A stretch of 64,000 bases of DNA from Lojkania enalia (lineage: Eukaryota > Ascomycota > Dothideomycetes > Pleosporales), in NCBI GenBank assembly GCA_010094045.1, contig ML986600.1:91192-155191 (forward strand), given 5' to 3'. The position numbers and the translations under genes were made by a program. This document shows positions 23,093 through 33,047 of the stretch, in pieces (the stretch's first letter is position 1; every line of letters begins with the position of its first letter). The notes under the pieces were generated by a model. That model was not told the DNA's origin, ran no database searches, and worked only from the letters and a program-made list of their open reading frames with translations.

Positions 23093-26000
23093 ATGTCGTC
23101 CCTTTTGGAGCTCATCACTGCAAACCGGCCCAACATTCAAACGAACCAGGCGCTTCTGGTTATTGGGCTGCAAAACGACTTCATCCGTCCGGATGGAAAA
23201 CTGCCCGTCGACACATCTTGCGGATTTCTTGAACGTATGCACGCCGTCATACCCAAAATTCGCCAGCTCTCTACCAGCGTCATCTGGATTCAAACCCTCT
23301 ACGAAGCGGACCGCCTTGCTAATGACCCCACCACAGGCGAAGGGGATGCCGTTGTCGTCGGCGGGATCGTCGACGGAGTCGAGAGCAGCACAGATGAAGA
23401 TGACGATCTACCGAGGGATCCTGTCCAACCAAGTCAATCAAGATCGTCCCGGCATAAACATCGTGCCTTTGAGCTTCTCAAGAGAGTTTCAGCGAGGCGG
23501 CGGACTGCTCCTCGCGAGGCCACTCAGGCAGCAGCAGAGGAAGACGAGGAGCTCTTCCTCCTGAGAACATCCAAAAAGGGCCCTGCCTGCCTACCGAACA
23601 CTACAGGAGCGGATTTTGTGGACTTTGTCAAGCCCGAGATTGAATCATCAGACACCGTTGTGCGGACATCGAATTATTCGGCCTTTCTGGGCACGTCACT
23701 TCTGCTGATCCTCCGCGCAAAACTCGTTACGGAACTCTACATATGCGGCTGTATCACAAACATTTCTGTACTTGCGACAGTAATCGACGCAGCTCGACAT
23801 GGGTTCAAAATCAACGTCGTCGAGGACTGCCTGGGATTCCGCAAGCGCAGTCGACATGACGAAGCCATCAAGAGGATGGTCGAGTTTGTCGATGCAAATA
23901 TCGTCAAGAGTGCGCACATCCTCAATCGGGATCGTGCGGAAGACAAGCGGCGAAAGCCACCGCGGCAGCGGAACAATTCGACCGACTCCGACAGCAAGCT
24001 CGAGAGTATGGTGGGCAAGCTGCGGTTGAGCGAGGACGGCCCCACATTCCAGACTCCTTCTAACCAGGCCCCGTGCAATACTCCCCCACGAGCCAGCATC
24101 CAGTCTCCTGAGATTACCATCAATGGCCGGCAGCGCACAGTCTCAGATGCATCCGCCGCAGAGAGCCGTACGACAACTGATACTCGGCTCAGCGACGAGC
24201 AATTTGCCCAGAAGTTGGTCCAGGGTGCAAGGGTTCCTTCGAACGACCAAAAAGGAAGCTCGGCGCCTAGGAATAATTTGGTCAGGTCCAAAATCCGGAT
24301 GCGCCCGCGGGGGGATCGGAGCAGCAAGAAAGACAAAGACAAAGGCAAAGACAGGGACGACGATAAAAACCAAAAGGCAGAGTCCAGTAGTCGCCAGAAA
24401 CCAAAGGCCGGGTCTAGCTCTCGCGAAGTCCCTGCCGAGCAAGCCACGGTTGAACCGGTGAAGCCATCGAAGAAAGCTGCGCCGCCATCTGGTGACACGC
24501 CACGTCCAGCCGCAATCGCAAAAGCTGAAAGCAGCGACAGACTCCGCGAAAGTCCGTTCAGGCGGCAGCATTCGCTAAAAGCCTCGAGCTCGCAGCCGTC
24601 ACTATCGTCGTCAAGCTTGGAGACCAAAGAGAAGACAACATCTCGTGTCCGCCAGGTTCTGAGTCGAGCTTCGAAGCCGGACTTGGGCAAATCACCCACC
24701 TCGCAAACATCGTCGCCTGCTAACTCTGCTACTAACTCCGCAAATCCTTCTCCAGTACTATCAGCCGCGAGCAAGTCGAAATCAAAGGCTCCTGTTCAAC
24801 AGCCATCATCACCCGCAAAATCCACCGCCAATTCGCCGGCGCTAACAGTCTCAAGCAAGTCAAGTTCAAAAGCCGCCACTAACCAGCCCCTAGCATTACC
24901 CTCAAAAGCTACTGCCGAGAATCCCGTTGCACACATAATGGGGGGCAAGAAGCTACAGTCGCTTGCTACGTTTCCAACGCTAGGTCCTGGCGACCACATT
25001 GCGGAAGGGGACTCAAGCATCATCCATGACTTCTTCCCACCCGACTACCGACACCCCACCGATCCCTCAAAACCACTCAAGGATCTGATATTCCGCCAAT
25101 TGTACAATGAAATCCACTGGCAGAAGATGCACCACCAGCAGGGTGAGGTACCGCGCCTAGTATGTTGTCAAGGCGAGTTCGGAGCCGATGGTTCGATGCC
25201 AGTCTATCGCCATCCCACCGACCAAGCCTTGCCGCTGTTACATTTTTCACCCAAAGTCCGAATCATCCAGAAGCGAGCCGAGAAGCTCGTTGGACACTCT
25301 CTGAACCATGTTCTCATCCAAATGTATCGATCCGGCAACGACTACATTTCCGAGCACTCAGACAAAACTTTGGACATTGTCCGCGGAAGTAGCATCGTTA
25401 ACGTTAGCTTCGGCGCCCAACGTACAATGCGCCTCCGAACCAAGAAATCCAGTAGGACAGACGCTTCGGAAGACTCTACCCCACGCAACACCCAACGCGT
25501 CGCCCTACCCCACAATTCCATGTTCGTACTTGGCCAAGACTCCAACATGCGCTGGCTGCATGGCATTAACGCCGACAAGCGTCTCGCCTCCGAGCGCAGC
25601 GAAGCCGAAAACGCATACTCGGGCATTCGAATCTCTCTCACCTTCCGCCACATCGGCACCTTCCTCGACGCCGAAAATAGCCGAATATGGGGCCAAGGCG
25701 CCACAGCAAAAGACCAGCGCTCCGCCTCGGACGTCCTCAACGATATCCCCGCCGAAACAGAATCCCTCGTCCGAGCTTTCAGCCAAGAGAACCACGCCAC
25801 AGAGTTCGACTGGGACGCCGTCTACGGCTCTGGCTTCGACATCCTGCACTTCACCGACCCGCCCTTGGACCTCCCAATCCTCTTCGCCTCACCCAACGCC
25901 GCTGAAACCAATGCCGTGAAGATCTTTCTCTGGGAAACTAAGATACCATTCCACACCGTGGAGGCGCCAGTGCTCGACAAAGAGTACGAAACTGAAAGGC

Positions 26001-26524
26001 ATGTTTGTTATAGGGACAACGATGTCATGCACTCGGAGACGCAGACCGCGGTGCCTATACTATGCTACCTCGACCGGTACCACCCGCTAGACCGAGACGA
26101 CCGCGGCCGCTTCTCCACATCCAACTCGTACGAAATATTTCTTTTCGTGTACAAGATCCTACAGTTTTCGAAGAACATAGACAATCCAGCGTCGAGCGAC
26201 CAGCTGGCGAATGTGCTCATGGAGCTGGAGGAAAGGGTTCAGTGCACGGGGGGGCCGTTTATTGCGGGACGCAGGTTTAGCGTGGGAGATTGTGCGGCGT
26301 GGACGGCAGTGGATGGGGTAGTGGGGTGGAAGGGGTGGGGAGAGGATGTTTTTCCGAGGCTGAGCGAATTTTATAGGGGAGTTTGGAAGAGAAGGGAGGG
26401 TGTTAGGAGACTTAGGACGGAGCTGCCGATGATTAGGAAGAGGGCTGGGGAGAAGGAGGAGGAGGAGGAGGAGGAGGAGGAGGAGGAAGAGGAGGAGAAG
26501 GATGAGGATGAGGGGGAGGAGTAG
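23093..26524 (+). CDS. Isochorismatase-like / AlkB-like dioxygenase / GST-like fusion protein
   Basis: Single-exon gene of 1143 aa; the first ATG in frame (23093) directly precedes the conserved region. Residues ~15-275 form an isochorismatase-like cysteine hydrolase, with Asp29 in GLQNDF and Cys220 in CGCITNISV. The Lys normally found just before the SAF motif appears to be Thr192 (RTSNYSAF), so activity is uncertain. An acidic/charged insertion occupies ~95-165. Residues ~285-640 are low-complexity Ser/Lys-rich. Residues ~650-865 are an AlkB-type Fe(II)/2-oxoglutarate dioxygenase: metal ligands His755, Asp757 and His823, and the 2-oxoglutarate-binding pair Arg846/Arg852 (RISLTFR). Residues ~905-1115 resemble glutathione S-transferase. 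The tail is poly-Glu. A nucleic-acid demethylase linked to a hydrolase and thiol-transferase module is inferred; substrate unknown. Confidence 0.85.
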   Translation: MSSLLELITANRPNIQTNQALLVIGLQNDFIRPDGKLPVDTSCGFLERMHAVIPKIRQLSTSVIWIQTLYEADRLANDPTTGEGDAVVVGGIVDGVESSTDEDDDLPRDPVQPSQSRSSRHKHRAFELLKRVSARRRTAPREATQAAAEEDEELFLLRTSKKGPACLPNTTGADFVDFVKPEIESSDTVVRTSNYSAFLGTSLLLILRAKLVTELYICGCITNISVLATVIDAARHGFKINVVEDCLGFRKRSRHDEAIKRMVEFVDANIVKSAHILNRDRAEDKRRKPPRQRNNSTDSDSKLESMVGKLRLSEDGPTFQTPSNQAPCNTPPRASIQSPEITINGRQRTVSDASAAESRTTTDTRLSDEQFAQKLVQGARVPSNDQKGSSAPRNNLVRSKIRMRPRGDRSSKKDKDKGKDRDDDKNQKAESSSRQKPKAGSSSREVPAEQATVEPVKPSKKAAPPSGDTPRPAAIAKAESSDRLRESPFRRQHSLKASSSQPSLSSSSLETKEKTTSRVRQVLSRASKPDLGKSPTSQTSSPANSATNSANPSPVLSAASKSKSKAPVQQPSSPAKSTANSPALTVSSKSSSKAATNQPLALPSKATAENPVAHIMGGKKLQSLATFPTLGPGDHIAEGDSSIIHDFFPPDYRHPTDPSKPLKDLIFRQLYNEIHWQKMHHQQGEVPRLVCCQGEFGADGSMPVYRHPTDQALPLLHFSPKVRIIQKRAEKLVGHSLNHVLIQMYRSGNDYISEHSDKTLDIVRGSSIVNVSFGAQRTMRLRTKKSSRTDASEDSTPRNTQRVALPHNSMFVLGQDSNMRWLHGINADKRLASERSEAENAYSGIRISLTFRHIGTFLDAENSRIWGQGATAKDQRSASDVLNDIPAETESLVRAFSQENHATEFDWDAVYGSGFDILHFTDPPLDLPILFASPNAAETNAVKIFLWETKIPFHTVEAPVLDKEYETERHVCYRDNDVMHSETQTAVPILCYLDRYHPLDRDDRGRFSTSNSYEIFLFVYKILQFSKNIDNPASSDQLANVLMELEERVQCTGGPFIAGRRFSVGDCAAWTAVDGVVGWKGWGEDVFPRLSEFYRGVWKRREGVRRLRTELPMIRKRAGEKEEEEEEEEEEEEEEKDEDEGEE
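26454..26523 (+). repeat. GAG/GGA microsatellite encoding poly-Glu tail
   Basis: A trinucleotide run of mostly GAG codons, with GAA, GAT and AAG interruptions, forms the C-terminal acidic tail of the fusion protein just before the TAG stop. Such runs change length easily, so tail length probably varies between strains. Confidence 0.85.
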
Positions 26525-27076
26525 ATTGGATGCCTGGGGTTGTGGATTTGTTTGGGTAGACAGGAAGGGGGACGATCTTAGGTGGTTTGGATCTCGGGAG
26601 TTAGGTCTGTTTGTATGGGGTTTGTAATTGCGGAAATTTTTTTATTTAAAATTTTTTTTTTTTTTTTTACTTTTTTTATATATGTTTTTGGTTTGGTTTC
26701 CTTCTTTGGTAAAGGGGAGAGAGGGTTGTTTGTCATTAGGCGGTGGTTCACAAAAAGGGTTGGATGTCACGACCGCTACGACTTTTTCCTTTCCATCTAG
26801 CATCTACCGGCGCACGAAAGTTGCATCGTCTGGTGTTCGCAGTCTGTTTGGCGTATTGGTATAAAAATCATCATCAAGCTTCTACATAACTATGTATATA
26901 TAATTTCACCACTTCCACTAAATCATCCACCCACTACATACTAGTGCTCGCCGTTCACTGCTCTTTGCATCGACCTCCATACCTCTTTTTCCCAGCAACT
27001 CTAAATTTCCACCCTCTCTAAACGAGTCTACGCCCCTCTTTTCAAGAATTCAACGAGCACGCCCAGCCGTCTGCTC
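26525..27076. terminator. Shared 3' region of two convergent genes
   Basis: 552 bp between the stop codons of the fusion gene (+) and the CE16 gene (-). A long T tract (about 26636-26690) could affect 3'-end formation on the plus strand. The AT-rich stretch near 26880-26910 (TATGTATATATAA) is a plausible polyadenylation efficiency element. No gene is seen. Confidence 0.4.
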
Positions 27077-28225
27077 CTAGGACTTCAGTGTCATAGTATC
27101 TAGATAATCTACTATCGACGCGGCGGTAGCGTTATGAATCGGGAACGTCGGATGCAGATTATTCAACCAGAAATACTCGTTTACGGGGATCCCGCACTGT
27201 TCGTCGTACGTATACCAATCCGGGGTTCCGCTGCGAGAAATCAAAATCAGCTCACACGCCCTCCACCAGCTGGCGCTCCGGGGAAGGCGAAACGTACTTT
27301 TCATACACCTTGCACCAACCGGTAGTATTCCTTATCCCATTCGTCTGCGGGAAGACCGACGGGTCGTCGAGAGCCGAGGTGAAGGTCTGCCATGTATCAT
27401 GCACAAAAACGCTAGGCTTTTCGTCATGCCTATCTTGGAATGCGTGGCTCATGACAACAAGCCTATCATTCCAGTCTACAATCACCCTCCCCTCGCCCTC
27501 CACTGCCTCTTCCCCATTCTGCAGCGTCAGCGGCGCTCGATTAACGGGTGGTACAGCTAAGAACAGGAAATTCCTTGCTCCAACCTCATACAATTCCTCA
27601 AGTAATGAATCATATTCCGCAAATATGGCATCGTATAGCGTAGCGTTGTTAAGCCACCATGAGTTCCCGACATCGTTGATCCCAATCCAGAACGCGAAGA
27701 GCGCGGTCTGCGATGTCCACGCAGTGTGAGCATATGTGGGTAGGAAGAGGTCGAGGACTTGGGATTTTAGGGAAACGACTGTGGGCATGTAGGGTGCGAC
27801 GAGGGCGCTGTCGACAGTAGCGCCACCGTACGCGAGGTTGTAGGTTTGGAGGTAGCTGGCGTTGTAGGTGTAGGTTAGGAAGTCGACCCAGTTGGGGCCG
27901 CTGGGAGAAATTAGAGGTGATTAAGGGCAGTCAGGGGGGGGGGGAAGTGGTTACTTTGATGCTGTCCAGCCTCTGAGGTGGGTTAGTACGGGGGGTTAGG
28001 AGGGGAGATGGGGGCGTACGGGAATGGAGGGTTGCCCATAGGATTTGAGGGGTTGGGTTGTGTGCCGTTGACGTTGAAACCGGTTTGGGTGTAGGAGTCG
28101 CCGAAGACGAACATGTGCTTGATATTTTTCCATCCGGGCCATGATGAGTCTGTGTGGTTTGGGTGGAAGGGGATAGCGAGGGTTGCAGGTGCCAATGGCA
28201 ACAACAAACTAATGAACCACTTCAT
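27077..28225 (-). CDS. Secreted SGNH/GDSL acetylesterase, carbohydrate esterase family 16-like
   Basis: Four exons: 28225-28020, 27972-27955 (only 18 nt), 27900-27307 and 27230-27077. The introns are 47, 54 and 76 nt. The product is 323 aa. The tiny second exon is required to rebuild the family motif PGWTASNGPNWVDF. Residues 1-18 are a signal peptide. Ser44 in FGDSYTQTG is the SGNH nucleophile, GINDVGNSW contains the conserved Asn region, and NNLHPTFP near the C-terminus carries the catalytic His. CE16 enzymes remove acetyl groups from xylo-oligosaccharides and work with CE1 acetylxylan esterases such as the one at 9492-10438. The upstream Met at 28243 was rejected because the signal peptide begins at 28225. 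The third donor (GTATGA rather than GTGTAT) was chosen to keep frame. Confidence 0.85.
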
Positions 28226-29986
28226 CGCGGAATAAAAGGACAATGGAAAAAGAAGAGTAGTAAATTGAAGCAGGAATTATTTGGAATGAAATATGTGAGG
28301 GGACAAGATAAATCTTGAACTTTTTTTGCGCTTCGCGTAGATATATGTTCCTGACCAGGATTGCGGATAGAGATGATCCATGCCGGCCAATCCAGGTACG
28401 ATAGATTAAATCGAATCAATGAAGCCATATATTTTCCGTTCCAGAAAGCGACGGCGCGCCGCTAAAAGGATGGAATCTCTGTGCAAAGTGCAACGCGCAG
28501 ACGAATGCTTGTGGGCTCCCTGCAAGATCGATCTATGACTGCGGGGATGGCGGGCGCGATCTGGCATCGGGTATGGGTCTTTGCTCCGTGTTGAAATAGG
28601 AAACGCTAGACAGGAGCATGGAATGATATTTTTGAATAGTAAATATGAGAAGGAATTAATCCGCGGATGAAAAGGCCTGCCAGGCGCATGGGAGATGTAG
28701 CGGGGCCGCAAAGAACGGAAAGACGTCTCTACGCAGAAGTTGGAAGCGTAACGAAGAACTAGAGACGAAGAAGGCAGTAATAATCCGAAAAGACACTGCA
28801 TCTGCACGTGTTTTCCTTACTAGGATACTTGGACTGCCGAGTGCTCTAGGGAAAGCCATGCCGGTCCGAGCTCTATTATTTCGGGGGCCCGGTCAACTCT
28901 GATGTCAGCGGAGCAGTGCCGCCCCAGGCGCTTCTTTGTACAAGCATAGAGGTCCGGTCTTGGTCTTGTACCTACCTTGAATGATAATGAATAGTCGGGG
29001 TCGGAGGCTCTAGTAACCCGAAGGCCATCTTGAGTAATCATGCGGCCGGAACTGGTGGATGCTAGATAATACCGCGGCATCGGGTTGATCAGCGGATAGC
29101 GGACGGATCGGAGGCTTGACAATAGCATTTTCTAAGTCATCAGTGACCCTCGAAAAGCTTCTAGCGTCATCACCCAAGGCTACGGATCCAGAGGTTCCTT
29201 CATGTCTTCGTTCGTAGTGGTGGTGGTGGTGGTGGCGGTGGTGGAGGAGCTACGATGAGGGGACACGCCCTCATGTACAAGGAGCAGCCAAGCATAAGAA
29301 ATCCACGACTACGGCATACGAGGCACAGCTACGCAAAGGGAAGACCTTTGGGGAAAGAGGAGCAGTGGATGTGGGCGAGCTGATGTGAGCCAAATTCGGG
29401 CGGCTTGGACGAACAACGGATGGCCGGTGGAGTATAAGGCTGAGCAACAGGGATCAGGTGCCTGACGTCCCGCGTCCCAGTCCCAGCCGCACAGGTGGCA
29501 GCATCTCAAACATTTGAAGGTACCCAGCCCTCACTCGCAGTTCTTCGCTACCGTCCGACTGTCTGATTCCTGTGCAATTTGAGATATCGTGCTTTGAAAT
29601 TTCCAAACCGTTGCCTTCGCCGTTCATAATTCGGGCTCGGCTGTAGGCCCGCCGACAAACCACACTGTCTAGGCCGTAGGAACATTCCGACCTTCGCCAA
29701 CCGGTTTTGCCCACTCGACTTTTCGGCCGCGAGCTTTATATACATATATTTCCTGCGGTCTCGCACGAGATTCTCGCCATGCACTCGTGCTGAAGGGGCG
29801 ATTGACGAGGGCCTACGCTTGGGACACCGCATTCCGTCCGCCTAGGTTCTACACTCAACGTATCCTCGTGTTCCGACCATCAGACAGGCCCCAGGCATCC
29901 GCATTCTGTCCCCAAGGCAGCACTGAAAGAGCTGCCAATTGCCGTCGCACGACTGCGGAAAGACTCGCTACAGCAACATCGTCACA
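28226..29986. other. Divergent intergenic region, CE16 esterase to Osh3-like gene
   Basis: 1.76 kb between two divergent genes, holding both promoters. Open frames on the minus strand are short and unrecognised. A GTG-type microsatellite lies at 29214-29243. The segment near 29736-29750 (TATATACATATAT) is a possible TATA-rich element about 240 bp before the Osh3-like start. Confidence 0.4.
29214..29243 (+). repeat. GTG microsatellite
   Basis: About ten GTG/GGT triplets with one GCG interruption, in non-coding sequence between two divergent genes. Confidence 0.85.
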
Positions 29987-32900
29987 ATGGCGGGCATGGA
30001 GCAGCTCGAAGTCCATAGCAAGGTTGGTAGCTCCCCCGCCGAGGCAGGAAACCGCCGAGAGGTAGCTAACCACCCCCCAGTCCTACCTTGTTCGGTGGGT
30101 AAATGTCCCGCCCGGACATACTATCTCATGGAGCATCCAGCCGCACAAGAAGTCGGTCAACTTTGGCATCTTCAAACATCCCGGCGCCCAAGCAGGCGTC
30201 ACCCCGAACCTTCCCTCTTCCGCAACCTTCGAAGGCCCCTCCACCCCTGCCCTAGACGTATCCTCCACGCGGGGACGCGGTGCTTCGACCTCGCGAAACG
30301 ACAAGACATTTGTGTTCGAGAAGCTGTCGGCAATTGGGTTGAAGCAAGTACACTGGGCAGGGAAATGCGAAGCCGACAAAGTGTCTATAGGGACCTACGA
30401 TGTCCCGGAAGGTGAGGGTGGCATGTACGGATTGGTGTTTGACAATACCTTCTCCAAGACAGTGTCAAAAACAGCAACTTTTGTGTTGATGACCTATCCT
30501 ACGAATGCCCCGCCCAAGTCTGGCCATCATATGCATTATGCGCAGGCGTTGGCTGGAGCGAGCTCTACAAGCCTGGGGAATAAATCGAGCCCAGGATTGG
30601 GTCCTGTGGGCGACTCTTCAGAATCGCTGCCCATGGAATCGCTGGCAGGCAAGAAGGCATTCGTGGACAGGCCAAAGTCGTCCTATCCAGTTTCCCAGCC
30701 CATTGCACCGAACAATCCTTCGTTTCTTACCGGAATCCTGCAAAAGAAGAGGAGGAAAAGGAACCAGGGCTATGCCCGACGATTCTTTTCCCTCGATTTC
30801 ACCTCGTCGACGCTATCCTATTACCGAAACGATCACTCCTCGGCTCTTCGAGGGGCAATACCACTCTCCTTGGCTGCGATTGGGGCAAATGAGAAGTCTA
30901 GAGAGATATCCGTCGATTCCGGAGCCGAGGTGTGGCATTTGAGGGCGAATAATCAAAAGGATTTTGCCATGTGGAGAGACGCGCTGGACCGAGCGTCCCG
31001 GTCTGCCTCAGGCCTCGCATCGCCTACGCTGCAAATCTCCGACAACCGACTCGGAAGTATATCACATACGGTTAATGAGGCGGAAGAGCGGGACTGGGCA
31101 AGAGTAGAAGCATTGGTAGGCAGAATAGCTGGCACAAGAGACGCAGTGCGTAGGCTCGCTCAGGATACGGATCCAAAGTACCAGACCCCTAGTCCAGTCA
31201 CTGGCCTTGGGATTAGCAGGCCTCATGAGAGCCTCTCTCCAAGCCCTTCGGAGGAATCGGGCGAGTACTTTGGAGATGGCACCGGTAGCAACGAGAAGCT
31301 ACCTTTCTGGAAACGAAAAGCTAGCAGCTCCGGTCATAGTCCTGCCGGTCTATTCAAGAGAAGTGTTTCAGCTCAAATGGCCGTAGCTTCACCCGGAACA
31401 GTTCATCCTATGCCGCCGATATCCAATGGCAATCTCACTGTACCAAAACGGGGGGGTCGGCCACATAATCACTACCAACAGCAGGAAGAGGGCGTACACG
31501 ACCACTGCATGGCACTGTTGCGTGACCTCGATATTGTCGTAAAAGACTTTTCTGCCCTGCTCGTTGAGAGCCGGCAAAGGCGAACACCTGCACCCCTTTC
31601 ACCACGCCGCAGCATAGATTCACAAGAATCGGCCGACGAATTCTTTGACGCTCAAGATGGTGCAACTGTAAAATCCCAACTACTCACTATCCGCCGAGAT
31701 AGCGAAGAGTCGGACCATGAGCAAGATGAGGTCTCAGATGGCGAATCTGAACTATCCAGCGAAGCCGAAGGCATCGGAGCGTTTGACCTGGCACCTCGGG
31801 AAGGCGAGCCCTCATTCTATCCAACAAAGCCGAAGTCCCTCTCTCCTCTCCCTCTCGACCGCGTAAAAAGAAGATCTACCGTTCCACCACCAAAAGCTGC
31901 ACCACCCTCTCTAATCTCTTTTGTTCGCAAAAACGTAGGCAAAGACCTCGCCAACATCGCTATGCCCGTGACTGCGAACGAGCCAATCTCGCTCCTCCAG
32001 CGATTAGCAGAGCAAATGGAATACAGCGAGCTCCTCGATGCAGCTGCCAACGCCCCATCGGACAATGGCGAGCGCTTGGTATATATCGCTGCCTTTGCTC
32101 TCTCAGCATTCAGCAACAATCGAGTCAAAGACCGCGCGCAAAGAAAACCATTCAATCCCATGCTGGGCGAGACCTTCGAGCTGGTCCGCGAAGACAAAGG
32201 CTTCCGCTTCATGGCCGAAAAAGTCGTGCATAGGCCTGTCGTACGCATGGCCTGCCAAGCCGAATCTGAACACTGGACCTTCGTCCAGTCCCCCGCGCCT
32301 ATACAAAAGTTCTGGGGCAAGTCAGCGGAGCTAAATACAGATGGCCGCGCTCGTGTCTTCTTTCATAGAGACAACGAACATTATTCGTGGATCGTAGCCA
32401 CCAGTTTTCTGAGAAATGTCATCGCGGGTGAGAAGTATGTGGAGCCTGTGGGCACAATGACGATCATTGCGGAGAATTCGGGGGCCAAAGCAGTGTGCAC
32501 GTTCAAGGCGGGAGGCATGTTCGCCGGGCGCAGCGAAGAGGTCAGCGTGCAGATTTTCGATAATACAGGCAATGTGCTGCCCATGGGCGCGACAGGAAAG
32601 TGGACCAGCGAGCTGCTCATGACGTGCAATGGCCAGCCGAACGGCAAAACGGCGTGGAGAGCTGGCGAACTAGTGGAGAAGCCGGAGAAGCATTGGGGTT
32701 GGACAACTTTTGCGGCCAGCCTGAATCAAATCACGCCGATTGAACAGCAACGCCTACCGCCGACGGACTCCCGCCTCAGACCGGATCAGCGGGCGGCGGA
32801 GGAGGGCGAGCTCGATCGCGCCGAAGCGCTTAAGGCGAGGCTTGAGGAGAGGCAGCGGGCGAGGAGACGTGTTATGGAGGAGCATGGGGAGGCGTGGTCG

Positions 32901-33047
32901 CCCAGGTGGTTCGCTCGAGCTAGCGAGGAGGAGAGCAGGAGGTGGGGCGACGAGGAGGTCTGGAAATTTAGGAATGGGAAGGAGGGATATTGGGAGTGTA
33001 GGGAAAGGAATGAATGGGACGGGGTTACGGAAATTTTTCATGTTTGA
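29987..33047 (+). CDS. Osh3-like oxysterol-binding protein (GOLD-PH-FFAT-ORD)
   Basis: Two exons, 29987-30022 and 30081-33047, with a 58-nt intron (acceptor CCCCCCAG). The product is 1000 aa. The N-terminal ~160 residues form a GOLD-like beta domain (ending YGLVFDNTFSK...FVLMTYP), and residues ~225-325 a PH domain (TGILQKKRRKRNQGYARRFF). Residues ~532-538, EFFDAQD after an acidic stretch, make an FFAT motif that docks to the ER protein VAP/Scs2. The C-terminal oxysterol-binding-related domain (~610-980) contains NPMLGETFEL near 704. The family fingerprint EQVSHHPP reads EKVVHRPVV here (~726), as in the Osh3 branch, where the double His is not kept. Known role: lipid transfer and PI4P control at ER-plasma membrane contacts. 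The start is the only ATG giving the conserved MAGMEQLEVHSK-SYLVRW join. Confidence 0.9.

Noticed and set aside
23737..24774. 345-codon open frame antisense to the fusion gene
   Set aside because: Mirrors the Ser/Lys-rich low-complexity linker of the real gene; composition-driven shadow.
26636..26690. Long T tract considered as a sequencing artefact or transposon poly-A end
   Set aside because: It sits in the expected 3' region of a convergent gene pair and has no flanking duplication.
28406..29832. Several 70-130 codon frames on the minus strand between CE16 and Osh3-like genes
   Set aside because: They overlap each other in different frames, carry no motif, and lie where two divergent promoters must be.
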